Shown piece after piece: positions 45,278-53,749 of a stretch of 64,000 nucleotides of DNA. The position numbers and the translations under genes were made by a program. Source of the stretch: Clostridium sp. Cult2 (GTDB taxonomy: Bacteria; Bacillota; Clostridia; Tissierellales; Tepidimicrobiaceae); contig NZ_PPXX01000112.1 in the NCBI RefSeq assembly GCF_021655075.1, positions 45,966-109,965 of the forward strand. Reading direction: 5' to 3'. The notes under the pieces are model-generated. The model had not been told where the DNA came from, searched no databases, and worked only from the letters and a program-made list of their open reading frames with translations. The first letter of the stretch is position 1, and every line of letters begins with the position of its first letter.

Positions 45278-47029
45278 ATGAGAATTAATGGAAAAATAAA
45301 ACTATTATTAGTTTTAATTATATCCATTGGATTGTTTTCAAGTATATATTTTTATACAAATAGAGATAAAGGATATGAAGAAATTCAGTATAAAAAATTT
45401 TTAGATTATGTTGAAAAAGGTCAAGTAGATGAAATTGAGATAAGAGACTCTGATAAGCTGGCTGGTAAGTTAAAGAACGGAACTAAATTTGCTACGGATA
45501 ATCCTCGAACAGAAAATTTTAAGGAATATTTGCTGCTAAATAATGTTAAAGTAGCAGAAGGAGATAAAAATGGAATAATAAATCAAGGGGTAAGCTTTCT
45601 TCTTATGATGATAGGAATAGGAGGAGTAGCATTATTAATTAAAAACAGTTCGAAACAAGCAGAAAAAGAGATGGCAACTATGTCAAATTTAGATACAGAA
45701 GACTGCCATACAGGCAATATAACCTTTGATGATGTAGCTGGTAACGAAGAAGCCAAAGAGTCTTTAAAGGAATTAGTAGATTTTATACAAGAACCTGAAA
45801 AATATATTAAATATGGTGCCAGATTACCAAGAGGAGTATTACTATATGGACCTCCTGGAACGGGAAAAACTTTATTGGCTAAAGCTTTAGCTTCTGAAGC
45901 AAAAGTTCCTTTTTATGCAGCTTCAGGGTCGGACTTTATACAAGTTTATGCTGGTTTAGGTGCTAGTAGGATAAGAGAATTATTTAAAAAAGCTAAAGAA
46001 AATGGTAAATCTGTCATATTCATTGATGAAATAGACTCTTTAGGGAAAAAAAGAAAAGGAGTAAATTCTCATAATGGAAGCGAAGAAGGAGATAGGACAT
46101 TAAATGCTTTATTAACAGAAATGTCCGGATTTAAAGGCAATGAAGGGATACTTGTATTGGCAGCAACTAATCGAATTGATACTCTAGATGAGGCCTTATT
46201 AAGGCCAGGCAGGTTTGATAGACAAATAGAAGTTGGTTTACCAGATGTAAATGCTAGGTTGGCTATATTAGAGCTTCATAGCAGAAATAAACCAATATCT
46301 AAAGATGTAGATTTACGAAAAATTGCTTTAGAAACCGTCTACTTTAGTGGAGCTAAACTTGAAAATTTGATGAATGAATCTGCAATGATAGCAGCTAGAA
46401 ATAAAGATAAAAAGATTACTATGGAACATATTAACAAAGCATATTTTACAGTATTAGTAGGGGAAGAAAAAAAGGATAGAAGTAATATTTCTCTAGAAGA
46501 TAAGGAGATTACAGCCTATCATGAAGCAGGACATGCTTTGGTAGCCAAGAAATTATCTAATTCAAACCGAGTTACAAAGGTTAGCATTATACCAAGTACT
46601 AAAGGTATGGGAGGATTTAGCTTAAACATACCCCCAGATAGGATGTATCAAACAAAAAAAGATATTATCTCAAATATTATGATTGCATTGGGAGGAAGGG
46701 CAGCAGAGGAAATTATTTTTGGTAAAGCTAATATAACTACAGGAGCCTCTTCCGACCTACAAAAAGCCACAGAAATGACTTTGGCAATGATTGGTTCTTA
46801 TGGAATGGATGAGCAATTAGGTTTAATAAGCTATGATATTATCTTAAATAGCAATTTAAACACAGATATTTCTCTAATGGAAAGAACAAAAGAGATGTTA
46901 GAAAATTTTTATATAGATACAAAGGAAATATTAAAGGAGAACAAAAAATATTTAGATTTAATTGCAAATAAACTAATAGATAAAGAATCATTAAATGAAG
47001 AAGAAATAAACCATATATTAGCAATATAG
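45278..47029 (+). CDS. FtsH-like AAA+ membrane metalloprotease (paralogue)
   Basis: ATP-dependent zinc protease of the FtsH family, 583 residues, shorter than typical FtsH (about 610-650). Two membrane helices (about 8-26 and 104-121) flank a small external domain. The AAA module has G-P-P-G-T-G-K-T, Walker B V-I-F-I-D-E-I-D-S-L and the SRH arginines in L-L-R-P-G-R-F-D-R-Q. The protease has H-E-A-G-H at residues 415-419 and the third ligand in A-S-S-D-L. The pore loop reads V-Y-A-G-L-G-A instead of the usual M-F-V-G-V-G-A. Own promoter, single gene. The changed pore and short tail suggest a specialised second FtsH; whether the genome has another cannot be seen here. Confidence 0.9.
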   Translation: MRINGKIKLLLVLIISIGLFSSIYFYTNRDKGYEEIQYKKFLDYVEKGQVDEIEIRDSDKLAGKLKNGTKFATDNPRTENFKEYLLLNNVKVAEGDKNGIINQGVSFLLMMIGIGGVALLIKNSSKQAEKEMATMSNLDTEDCHTGNITFDDVAGNEEAKESLKELVDFIQEPEKYIKYGARLPRGVLLYGPPGTGKTLLAKALASEAKVPFYAASGSDFIQVYAGLGASRIRELFKKAKENGKSVIFIDEIDSLGKKRKGVNSHNGSEEGDRTLNALLTEMSGFKGNEGILVLAATNRIDTLDEALLRPGRFDRQIEVGLPDVNARLAILELHSRNKPISKDVDLRKIALETVYFSGAKLENLMNESAMIAARNKDKKITMEHINKAYFTVLVGEEKKDRSNISLEDKEITAYHEAGHALVAKKLSNSNRVTKVSIIPSTKGMGGFSLNIPPDRMYQTKKDIISNIMIALGGRAAEEIIFGKANITTGASSDLQKATEMTLAMIGSYGMDEQLGLISYDIILNSNLNTDISLMERTKEMLENFYIDTKEILKENKKYLDLIANKLIDKESLNEEEINHILAI

Positions 47030-47062
47030 CCAAAGAACCACAGTAAAAATCATATCATCCAC

Positions 47063-47091
47063 TTGCAGATTATATATAAAAAGGGTATAAT
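47063..47091 (+). promoter_or_regulatory. Promoter of the 6S RNA gene
   Basis: TTGCAG (47063-47068), 17-base spacer, TATAAT (47086-47091). Predicted start near 47098-47101, matching the start of the folded RNA. Confidence 0.75.
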
Positions 47092-47099
47092 ATATATAC

Positions 47100-47280
47100 A
47101 AAATATTTCTGCGGTGTGCGTTAGTCCAAATAATTCAACCGACATAGTAGACACGGGAGTTCGAGTTCAGCAGTGTAGAGCAGGCCTTCTTTGCATGGAA
47201 GCTTCAAGCTGTTGACAGGGCACCCACCTTGTGAGAGGCGGGTGTGAATTAATTGGAAGGACGGCACTGTGGGAATACAA
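47100..47280 (+). ncRNA. ssrS: 6S RNA
   Basis: An RNA of about 180 bases without an ORF, between its own promoter and a hairpin. The ends form the 6S-type closing stem: GGTGTG...GTCC near 47113-47127 opposite GGAC-GG-CACTGT near 47258-47270. The conserved 5' block has the order AGTCC ... CAACCGACATA, comparable to AGTCC ... GCCGATA of E. coli 6S, and the 3' block GGACGGCAC matches the end of that RNA. Middle stems include GGCCTTC/GCTTC-like and CACCCACC/GGCGGGTG pairs (47221-47242). 6S RNA mimics an open promoter and sequesters housekeeping RNA polymerase in stationary phase. SRP RNA and tmRNA do not fit. Identification is from motif memory, not from a covariance search. Confidence 0.75.
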
Positions 47281-47316
47281 AATTCTCTTAGGTGTACACC
47301 TAGGAGAATTTTGTAT
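47275..47316 (+). terminator. Hairpin ending the 6S RNA gene
   Basis: ATACAAAATTCTC (47275-47287) pairs with GAGAATTTTGTAT (47304-47316), and the apex AGGTGTACACCT is itself a perfect palindrome. The second arm contains TTTT; no long T-run follows. Confidence 0.7.
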
Positions 47317-47377
47317 ATTATAATCCAATTAAGTAAACAATAAATAGAGATTTTAATTTGGGCAAAGGAGAATTACA

Positions 47378-47620
47378 ATGAAATCCATATGTCCATTATG
47401 CAATGGATTGTATAAAGTAGATTTTAATTGTTCCCAATGTAATTCCACCATGGTGGATAAAGGGCCACTAGTAAACCTTATGGACGATTACAGCCCCTAT
47501 TTATTAGATGAAATAACCCATTTTGTTGATGGTGTGAAAAGAGAAGAATGTGTTCATACTTATCAATGTCCTAATTGTGGTATTAGAGAAAATTATTCAA
47601 TTGAAAGGAAAGAACTTTAA
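47378..47620 (+). CDS. Small zinc-ribbon protein
   Basis: Protein of 80 residues with paired cysteines C5-x2-C8, C18-x2-C21 and C64-x2-C67 plus C58, suggesting one or two zinc sites. The N-terminal and C-terminal pairs look like half zinc ribbons. AAAGGAG precedes the ATG. Function is unknown; conserved small zinc-ribbon proteins of this kind occur in clostridia. Its stop overlaps the stop of the convergent PHP gene (shared TTAA at 47617-47620), leaving no room for a terminator. Confidence 0.75.
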   Translation: MKSICPLCNGLYKVDFNCSQCNSTMVDKGPLVNLMDDYSPYLLDEITHFVDGVKREECVHTYQCPNCGIRENYSIERKEL

Positions 47621-48417
47621 CCTATATGTATGGGGTATTTTTTCCTTTCTTTGTAGATATAGATATATTTAAACCCTAATTCACGAAGAAGTTTTTCAAC
47701 TTCCTTATATTCGTAGCCTATAAATTCTGGCTTATGGGCATCAGAACCTACTGTAATTATTTCACCACCTAAATCTTTATACAATTTTAATATTTCTATT
47801 TTAGGGTGATAATATTCTAATCCATATTTCATCCCTGCTGTATTGATTTCAATGCCCTTACCTTGGTGAATTATTAATTCTAGAACCTTTTTTACATAGG
47901 GATAATATTCATTAAAGTCGGGTATTTGTGTAAAATCAGCAAAATATCTGTCTATATAGTCTATATGTCCAATTACATCATAATTATTGTAGCTTTTTAT
48001 ACTTTGATACAGATAATCATAATATATATTTAAAGCTTCTATAGGCTTTTTATCGTAAGTGAAATTATCTGAATGTATATCTTTTCCTTCAATAGTATGT
48101 ACAGACATTATGACAAAGTCAAAGGGATTATTGTTAATAAATTTATTATATCTATTACATAGATGGGGCTGAATACCGATTTCAACTCCAGCTAATATTT
48201 CAATTTCACTTATATATTTATATTTCACTTGCTTTATTTTTTTGAAATAATCATTTGGTCTAAAGTCAATATCAATCCTGTTTTCAGTTACATCAAAATC
48301 TATATGATCTGTAAAGCAAATACTTTTCATATTTTTATTAATTGCTCCTAGTACCATTTCTTCCATTAAATATTTCCCATCTATAGAGAAATCACTATGG
48401 ATATGACAATCATACAT
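47617..48417 (-). CDS. PHP-domain phosphatase (histidinol-phosphatase-like)
   Basis: Metal-dependent phosphoesterase of the PHP superfamily, 266 residues, similar in pattern to HisK-type histidinol phosphatases. Motif 1 H-I-H-S-D at residues 5-9, then F-T-D-H-I-D, V-G-S-D-A-H-K-P near the C-terminus and G-V-E-I-G-I for motif III supply the metal ligands. AGGAG sits before ATG 48417; the frame is open further upstream. No other histidine biosynthesis genes are nearby, so histidinol phosphate as substrate is only the family default. It lies 44 bases after the ABC transporter genes on the same strand. Confidence 0.82.
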   Translation of the reverse strand: MYDCHIHSDFSIDGKYLMEEMVLGAINKNMKSICFTDHIDFDVTENRIDIDFRPNDYFKKIKQVKYKYISEIEILAGVEIGIQPHLCNRYNKFINNNPFDFVIMSVHTIEGKDIHSDNFTYDKKPIEALNIYYDYLYQSIKSYNNYDVIGHIDYIDRYFADFTQIPDFNEYYPYVKKVLELIIHQGKGIEINTAGMKYGLEYYHPKIEILKLYKDLGGEIITVGSDAHKPEFIGYEYKEVEKLLRELGFKYIYIYKERKKYPIHIG

Positions 48418-48461
48418 ATTCAACACTCCTATTATATTTATTAAAATCATTATTAGTTAGG

Positions 48462-50480
48462 CTATGCAAAATAGTCCTCTTTAAACTGTAGTCTATATAA
48501 ATCATAATAGATACCTTCTTTATCTAACAATTCTTGATGATTTCCCATTTCCTTAATAACTCCTTTACTTAATACTATTATTTTATCTGAGTTTTGAATA
48601 GTTGATAGTCTATGAGCTACAGCTATAGTTGTTCTATTCTTTATTAATTTAGATAATGCATCTTGTATCAACAATTCCGTTTCAGTATCAATATTTGAAG
48701 TTGCTTCATCTAGGATTAAAATACTAGGGTTAAAGGCCAAAGTTCTAGCAAAGGCCAATAATTGTCTCTCACCAGCGGATAAAGTAGACCCTCTTTCCAT
48801 TACGGGCTCTTCATATTGATGAGGTAACTTTTTAATAAAATGGTGAGCATTAACATGTTTTGCCATTTCCACTATTTCATCATCTTGGATATTTTTATTA
48901 TTCAATCTTATATTGTCTTTAATGGTACCAGTAAAAAGAAAGACATCTTGCAGTACCACTCCAATATGCTTTCGCAATTCATATTTATCATAATTCTTTA
49001 TACTTACACCGTCAATTAGTATCTCCCCTTTTTGTATATCATAAAAGCGAGTAATTAAATTAATAATAGAAGATTTACCTGCACCGGTTGCTCCGACAAA
49101 GGCCACTGTTTCTCCAGGGTATATGGTAAAGCTTACATCTTTCAATACCCAATTTTCTTCTTCATAGGCAAACCATACATTTTTGAATTCAATTTTTCCA
49201 TTGCAATGAGTAATAGGTATTGGTTTATCAATATTGTCAACCTGGGTTTTTTCATCTAAAATCATAAATATTCTTTCGCTAGAAGCCATAGCTGATTGGA
49301 GAATATTATATTTTTCAGTAATATCTAATATGGGTTGAAAAAATCTTTGTAAATAATCTATAAAAGCATATAGCACCCCAAATTCAATGACTCCTGATAG
49401 TACCTGATGTCCTCCATAATATATTAAAAGGGCCAATCCTAGAGAGCGAATTACTTCAATTGATGGTCTGAATATAGCATAAAGCCCTATCTCTCTTTTT
49501 GCAGTATTTAAATAGTCATTATTTATTTTATCAAATTGAGTAAATATTTTCTCCTCTTTTTTAAATATTTGAATGGTTTTCATACCAGTAATATTTTCAT
49601 TTAAGGTAGAGTTTATTTTAGCCAATTGAACCCGACCGAGTCTATATACTTCTCTAATTTTTTTTCTAAAGATTATGGAAGCAATAAGTATTAACGGAAC
49701 TAATGCAAAGGATACTAATGCTAATTTAAAATCCATTTTAATCATAATTATCATTATTCCACCTAATATAAATATATCTTTAAACAAGTTCACCAGTACA
49801 CCAGTATACATTTCATTTAAATTTTCTGTATCGTTTGTTACTCTGGTCACCAATCTACCTACAGGATTTTTATCAAAATAGGCTATGGATAAATTTTGAA
49901 TATGGGAGAATATATCCTGTCTAATGTTGAATATTATCTTTTGACTAGTGTAATTAAGAATATAGACTTGTAAATAATTGAATATGAAAGCTAAAGTAAT
50001 GGCAATCAAAAATATAATACCTATTTTAGTTAAACCATCTATATCATATTTTCTAAAACTTTGATAATCAGATTTTGATAATTGGAGACCTTGAGAAGAA
50101 TTACTGTCTTCAGGACTTATTAAATAATAATTATCTTTTTCTTTAATCAAAAGTTTCACAGGATTGTTCTTTAATGCTTCCTTTTCAGTCTCTGATAGTC
50201 TATCCAATCTAACATATTTTTTCCCATTATAAACAGTTCCTTTATATGGTTCAGATATGGACATTTCATACATAAGTTTTTTATAGCCGTTTATATAATC
50301 ATCTATGGTTACCTTTATAAGATAAGGCCTAATAAGTTCAAGGCCAGTGACTAACATCATTAGTATTATAGTCAAGGATAATAAATGCCAATAGGGTTTA
50401 GCATATTTTAATAGCCTTTTCATCAAATTTGAATCATAAGCTTTTCCAAGTATTTCATCTTCATGATAATTTTTACTCAT
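48462..50480 (-). CDS. ABC exporter half-transporter, BmrD-like
   Basis: Membrane-spanning and ATPase halves in one 672-residue protein. Six transmembrane helices are interrupted after the first by a polar insert of roughly 85 residues (about 65-150) that should be extracellular, as in B. subtilis BmrD/YheH (about 673 residues). The NBD has Walker A G-A-T-G-A-G-K-S, signature L-S-A-G-E-R-Q, Walker B I-L-I-L-D-E with the catalytic glutamate, and a D-loop. Partner of the next-upstream gene (13 bases apart); together they form a heterodimeric multidrug-type exporter. Confidence 0.88.
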   Translation of the reverse strand: MSKNYHEDEILGKAYDSNLMKRLLKYAKPYWHLLSLTIILMMLVTGLELIRPYLIKVTIDDYINGYKKLMYEMSISEPYKGTVYNGKKYVRLDRLSETEKEALKNNPVKLLIKEKDNYYLISPEDSNSSQGLQLSKSDYQSFRKYDIDGLTKIGIIFLIAITLAFIFNYLQVYILNYTSQKIIFNIRQDIFSHIQNLSIAYFDKNPVGRLVTRVTNDTENLNEMYTGVLVNLFKDIFILGGIMIIMIKMDFKLALVSFALVPLILIASIIFRKKIREVYRLGRVQLAKINSTLNENITGMKTIQIFKKEEKIFTQFDKINNDYLNTAKREIGLYAIFRPSIEVIRSLGLALLIYYGGHQVLSGVIEFGVLYAFIDYLQRFFQPILDITEKYNILQSAMASSERIFMILDEKTQVDNIDKPIPITHCNGKIEFKNVWFAYEEENWVLKDVSFTIYPGETVAFVGATGAGKSSIINLITRFYDIQKGEILIDGVSIKNYDKYELRKHIGVVLQDVFLFTGTIKDNIRLNNKNIQDDEIVEMAKHVNAHHFIKKLPHQYEEPVMERGSTLSAGERQLLAFARTLAFNPSILILDEATSNIDTETELLIQDALSKLIKNRTTIAVAHRLSTIQNSDKIIVLSKGVIKEMGNHQELLDKEGIYYDLYRLQFKEDYFA

Positions 50481-50493
50481 TATATCCCTCCAG

Positions 50494-52245
50494 TTAGTCC
50501 TTAGATATTTTTTCCTCTAACAATTGTTTTTCATATAAGTATTTATATAGTCCATCAATTTCTAACAGTTTATCATGGTCTCCCCGTTCTATAATCCTAC
50601 CTTCATCTAAAACAATAATTTCATCAGCATCCTTTACAGTTGAAATCCTATGGCTAATTATTATAGTAGTTTTATCATTGGTAGTATTTTCTAATTGATT
50701 TAATATTTTTTCTTCTGTTTCCGTGTCTACACTGGAGAGACTATCATCTAATATTAATATGGGTGCATCCTTTACCAATGCTCTAGCTATGGATATCCTC
50801 TGTTTTTGCCCGCCAGATAGAGTTACGCCTCTTTCTCCTAAAACCGTGTCAAAGTTATTAGGAAAATCCATAATATTGTCATATACTTGGGCCAACTTGG
50901 AAGACTGTATCATTAACCCTTCGTCAATTGGTTCATCAAAGGCAAATCCAATATTTTCTCTTATAGTAGTGGTGAATAAAAAATTATCCTGAGGTACATA
51001 ACTTATATTATCTCTTATAGATTTTACTTTAATATCTTTTATATCTATCTCATCCAATAGAATACTTCCTTTTTCCACTTCATGAAGTCGCAATAGTAAA
51101 TTGATTAAAGTAGTTTTGCCGCTGCCAGTTCTGCCAACTATAGCTAAAGTATTACCTTTATCTATTGTAAAATTAATGTCTTTTAGTACATAATCTGTAC
51201 TTTGTGAATATTTAAAATATACATTTTTGAATTGAATTTTACCATCTAATGAGTTTAAGGTCACTGCATTCTTAGAATCTACAATTTCTGGTTTTACTTC
51301 TAAAATTGCATTAATTCTTTCCATAGAAGCTATTCCTCTTTGTAAAAGGTTAATCAACCAACCCATTGCCATCATAGGCCATATCAAAAGACTCAAATAA
51401 TTGTTAAAAGCAATAAAATCTCCCAAAGAAATAATATCTAATATTACAAGTCTACCACCGTAAACGATAACTACAAAAAAACTTATAGATGATATGAATT
51501 GAATTGATGGATGAAAAATTCCAGTAACTTTGACTAATTGTAGATTTTTTTCTAAATTATTTTCATTTACTTTAGTAAACTTTTCTACTACTAAATCTTC
51601 TTGAACGAAGGATTTTATTACTCGAATTCCTGCAAAACTTTCTTGTGCCGCATCCGTTAAGTCGGAAAAAGCTTCTTGGACTATACGAAATCTTTTATGT
51701 ATTACTTTTCCAAATTGTTTCACCATAATAGTAATAAAGGGTAGTGTAAACAAGGCAATTATAGTCAATTTTATATTAGTAGTCTTAATCATCACAAATA
51801 TAGTTAATAAAGTCAAAAACATTGAATCGATGAGCATTATTATACCTTGTCCTAAAGCATGCCTTATTGCATTAATATCGTTAGTAGCATGGGCCATTAA
51901 ATCACCAGTTTTATGAGTGTTATAATAGTTAGGCGATAAAGTTAATAAATGGCCAAAAAGCTTTTTTCTCAAATAATATTCCATTTTTCTTGAAGTACCT
52001 AATATATATATTCTCCAAAAATATCTACCTATAGCAATAATAAAACCAGTCAATATAATATATAAACTATATTTTGCCAATCCTTGAAGAGTTAGCATCC
52101 TATCTTGAAGGAGGTTAGTAGCTGTTCTTAAAATCTGTGGAACTATAAGCTGGACTGAATCTATTAATATTAGCCAGATTATTCCCCAAAAATAATTCCA
52201 TTTGTTCCGAATAAAAAAATCTTTTAAGGTTTTAAATGCTTTCAT
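50494..52245 (-). CDS. ABC exporter half-transporter, BmrC-like (degenerate site)
   Basis: Half-transporter of 583 residues, the length of BmrC/YheI. Six helices, then an NBD with Walker A G-R-T-G-S-G-K-T and signature L-S-G-G-Q-K-Q-R. Walker B reads I-L-I-L-D-D, with aspartate in place of the catalytic glutamate, the hallmark of the inactive site in heterodimeric exporters. AGGAGG lies inside the longer open frame, so ATG 52245 is the start. First gene of the exporter pair. In B. subtilis bmrCD is induced by ribosome-targeting antibiotics through a leader peptide; I see no such leader ORF in the 192 bases upstream. Confidence 0.88.
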   Translation of the reverse strand: MKAFKTLKDFFIRNKWNYFWGIIWLILIDSVQLIVPQILRTATNLLQDRMLTLQGLAKYSLYIILTGFIIAIGRYFWRIYILGTSRKMEYYLRKKLFGHLLTLSPNYYNTHKTGDLMAHATNDINAIRHALGQGIIMLIDSMFLTLLTIFVMIKTTNIKLTIIALFTLPFITIMVKQFGKVIHKRFRIVQEAFSDLTDAAQESFAGIRVIKSFVQEDLVVEKFTKVNENNLEKNLQLVKVTGIFHPSIQFISSISFFVVIVYGGRLVILDIISLGDFIAFNNYLSLLIWPMMAMGWLINLLQRGIASMERINAILEVKPEIVDSKNAVTLNSLDGKIQFKNVYFKYSQSTDYVLKDINFTIDKGNTLAIVGRTGSGKTTLINLLLRLHEVEKGSILLDEIDIKDIKVKSIRDNISYVPQDNFLFTTTIRENIGFAFDEPIDEGLMIQSSKLAQVYDNIMDFPNNFDTVLGERGVTLSGGQKQRISIARALVKDAPILILDDSLSSVDTETEEKILNQLENTTNDKTTIIISHRISTVKDADEIIVLDEGRIIERGDHDKLLEIDGLYKYLYEKQLLEEKISKD

Positions 52246-52334
52246 GAATATCCTCCTAATCAAAATATTTCGATGCTCAAAATAATAACTATATCTATAA
52301 TTATAAATGAAATAATAATTTTTTAAAGTATAAA

Positions 52335-52354
52335 ATGGACATATATTTGTTCAT
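52335..52354. promoter_or_regulatory. Imperfect 20-base inverted repeat upstream of the exporter genes
   Basis: ATGGACATAT and ATTTGTTCAT are complementary at 8 of 10 positions, giving ATGnACA / TGTnCAT half-sites. It lies in the 192-base divergent region between the exporter pair and the small gene at 52438 and could be an operator. Nothing else in that region is clear beyond AT-rich promoter-like sequence. Confidence 0.3.
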
Positions 52355-52437
52355 ACTAATTCTATACCTTAGTTACCCATTATTAAGAACAAATAAATAA
52401 TAACTAGTAAATAAGAGTAGAATTAGGAGGATTGAAG

Positions 52438-52629
52438 ATGGAAATAAATACAAAAGAAGTGTTAAAGAAAAAAATATTAGATGCTCAAGAAATGGTTAGG
52501 GATTATGAAATGTATGCTAAAAATGTTCAAGATGTAGAAGTTGCAGATTTATTTAGAAATTTTGCTGAAGAATCCGGATATCAAGCAAGAAAGTTACAGG
52601 ATATGTTGAAAAAGTTAGATAATAAATAA
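52438..52629 (+). CDS. Small helical rubrerythrin-like protein
   Basis: Protein of 63 residues, predicted to be two helices: D-A-Q-E-M-V-R-D-Y-E-M-Y-A and D-L-F-R-N-F-A-E-E-S-G-Y-Q-A-R-K-L. The pattern recalls half of a ferritin-like or rubrerythrin-type bundle, but the metal ligands are not complete. AGGAGG at 52425-52430 and 7-base spacing choose ATG 52438 over TTG 52432. Function unknown; stands alone before the YtxH gene. Confidence 0.65.
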   Translation: MEINTKEVLKKKILDAQEMVRDYEMYAKNVQDVEVADLFRNFAEESGYQARKLQDMLKKLDNK

Positions 52630-52734
52630 GATTATAATACTTCCCCTTAATTTATAAACTTTGTTACAAAACTGATTAACATCATGTTTTTAGGGTAATT
52701 AATACTCAAAATAGATATAAAGGGGAGATTATGC

Positions 52735-53124
52735 ATGAAACTAATTGATTTACTAAACGAAAGGAAAAGAAAGGCACAACGACAAGAAAAGGTAGATACT
52801 GCTAAAAAGATAGCTTTAGGAACAGCTATAGGAGCCATTACTGGAATTCTTTTTGCTCCCAAATCTGGAAAGGAAACTAGAGGTGATATAACCAAAAAGA
52901 CTAAAGAAGCTACGGATACAGCGAAAAAATCTGTAAAGGATTCGGTGGAATCTATTATAGATGCAAAAGATAAAATTAGAGGTGAAATAAAGGAGAAAGT
53001 TAAAGAATTTAAAGAGAGAGATATGATTGAAGTAAAAATAGGAAAAGTTGAATCGGATAGAGAACCTGAGGTTGATGAAGAACCTGAGGTTGATGAAGAA
53101 CCCCAGAGCAACAGGGAAATGTAG
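52735..53124 (+). CDS. YtxH-domain envelope protein
   Basis: Protein of 129 residues with a YtxH domain: A-K-K-I-A-L-G-T-A-I-G-A-I-T-G-I-L-F-A-P-K-S-G-K-E-T-R, one hydrophobic helix ending in the conserved APKSGKETR. A charged helical stretch follows, with T-K-E-A-T-D-T-A-K-K and K-D-S-V-E-S-I. The C-terminal tail has two copies of E-P-E-V-D-E. GGGGAG lies upstream. YtxH proteins are small membrane proteins of stress response in Firmicutes. It is followed 12 bases later by a DUF948 protein, a very common partner. Confidence 0.85.
   Translation: MKLIDLLNERKRKAQRQEKVDTAKKIALGTAIGAITGILFAPKSGKETRGDITKKTKEATDTAKKSVKDSVESIIDAKDKIRGEIKEKVKEFKERDMIEVKIGKVESDREPEVDEEPEVDEEPQSNREM
53064..53099 (+). 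repeat. Two-copy 18-base tandem repeat in the YtxH gene
   Basis: The unit GAACCTGAGGTTGATGAA occurs twice in tandem and continues into a third partial copy (GAACC), encoding E-P-E-V-D-E twice. Copy number may vary between strains. It stays in frame. Confidence 0.7.
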
Positions 53125-53136
53125 CAGGTGATAAAT

Positions 53137-53589
53137 ATGACAGCTACTATAACAATTGAAGAATTATTAAGATTCATATTATTCCTACTGGGAATAGGGG
53201 TTCTAGGTTATCTAATAGTATTGCTTAAAAATGCCAATAGCCTAGTATCTCAAGCCAAAAGATTAGCAGAGAAAAACGAAAAAGAAATAGATACTGTTTT
53301 AAAGGAATTACCAGAGATATCTGGAAATATAAATTCTATATCAGAAGAGACAAAAACTATAATTGAACAAGTATCACCAGATGTAGTAGGTTTAATATCC
53401 AATGCTAATTCAATAACAGAAAAAATAGATAGTACTAGTGAAGTAGTCTTTGATACCATTGATGTAGTTGGCCATAGTATAAGTGGGACTGCCTCTACAT
53501 TGCAAGACAATATAAAAAATATAACTGATTACATAACATTAATAGTGGAGATAATAGATATCATTAAGAGTGCATTTAAAAACCGATAA
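53137..53589 (+). CDS. DUF948 family membrane protein
   Basis: Protein of 150 residues with an N-terminal transmembrane helix (about 10-28, F-I-L-F-L-L-G-I-G-V-L-G-Y-L) and a long coiled-coil-like cytoplasmic or extracellular region, the DUF948 layout found next to YtxH in many Firmicutes. GTG 53128 is in frame, but the ribosome site GCAGGTGAT overlaps it; ATG 53137 is preferred. A terminator follows, so YtxH and DUF948 form a two-gene operon. Confidence 0.8.
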   Translation: MTATITIEELLRFILFLLGIGVLGYLIVLLKNANSLVSQAKRLAEKNEKEIDTVLKELPEISGNINSISEETKTIIEQVSPDVVGLISNANSITEKIDSTSEVVFDTIDVVGHSISGTASTLQDNIKNITDYITLIVEIIDIIKSAFKNR

Positions 53590-53600
53590 AGAATTCATTT

Positions 53601-53624
53601 GAGAACCCTGAGGGGTTCTCTTTT
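53601..53624 (+). terminator. Terminator of the YtxH-DUF948 operon
   Basis: GAGAACCC (53601-53608) pairs with GGGTTCTC (53613-53620) and is followed by TTTTCT. Confidence 0.85.
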
Positions 53625-53665
53625 CTATAATAGAAAAACATTATATTTATCTTTTATTAATAGTG

Positions 53666-53693
53666 TTGATAAAGAGTTATCTATTGGTATACT
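53666..53693 (+). promoter_or_regulatory. Promoter of the lipid kinase-MarR-sensor group
   Basis: TTGATA at 53666-53671, 16-base spacer, TATACT at 53688-53693 with TGG in front as extended -10. Start site near 53700, about 50 bases before the ATG at 53750. Confidence 0.6.
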
Positions 53694-53749
53694 ATATATA
53701 GTGGGTTTAAAATATAATGAAATCACGGGAATAGGAGAGGTTGATATAG

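Noticed and set aside
47100..47280. SRP RNA, tmRNA or a tRNA as alternative identity of the RNA gene
   Set aside because: The SRP apical-loop motif and a tRNA-like acceptor end are missing and the length is wrong for tmRNA; end blocks fit 6S RNA better.
53064..53099. Tandem repeat considered as a CRISPR-like or mobile element repeat
   Set aside because: Direct in-frame duplication without spacers inside a YtxH gene, encoding an acidic tail.
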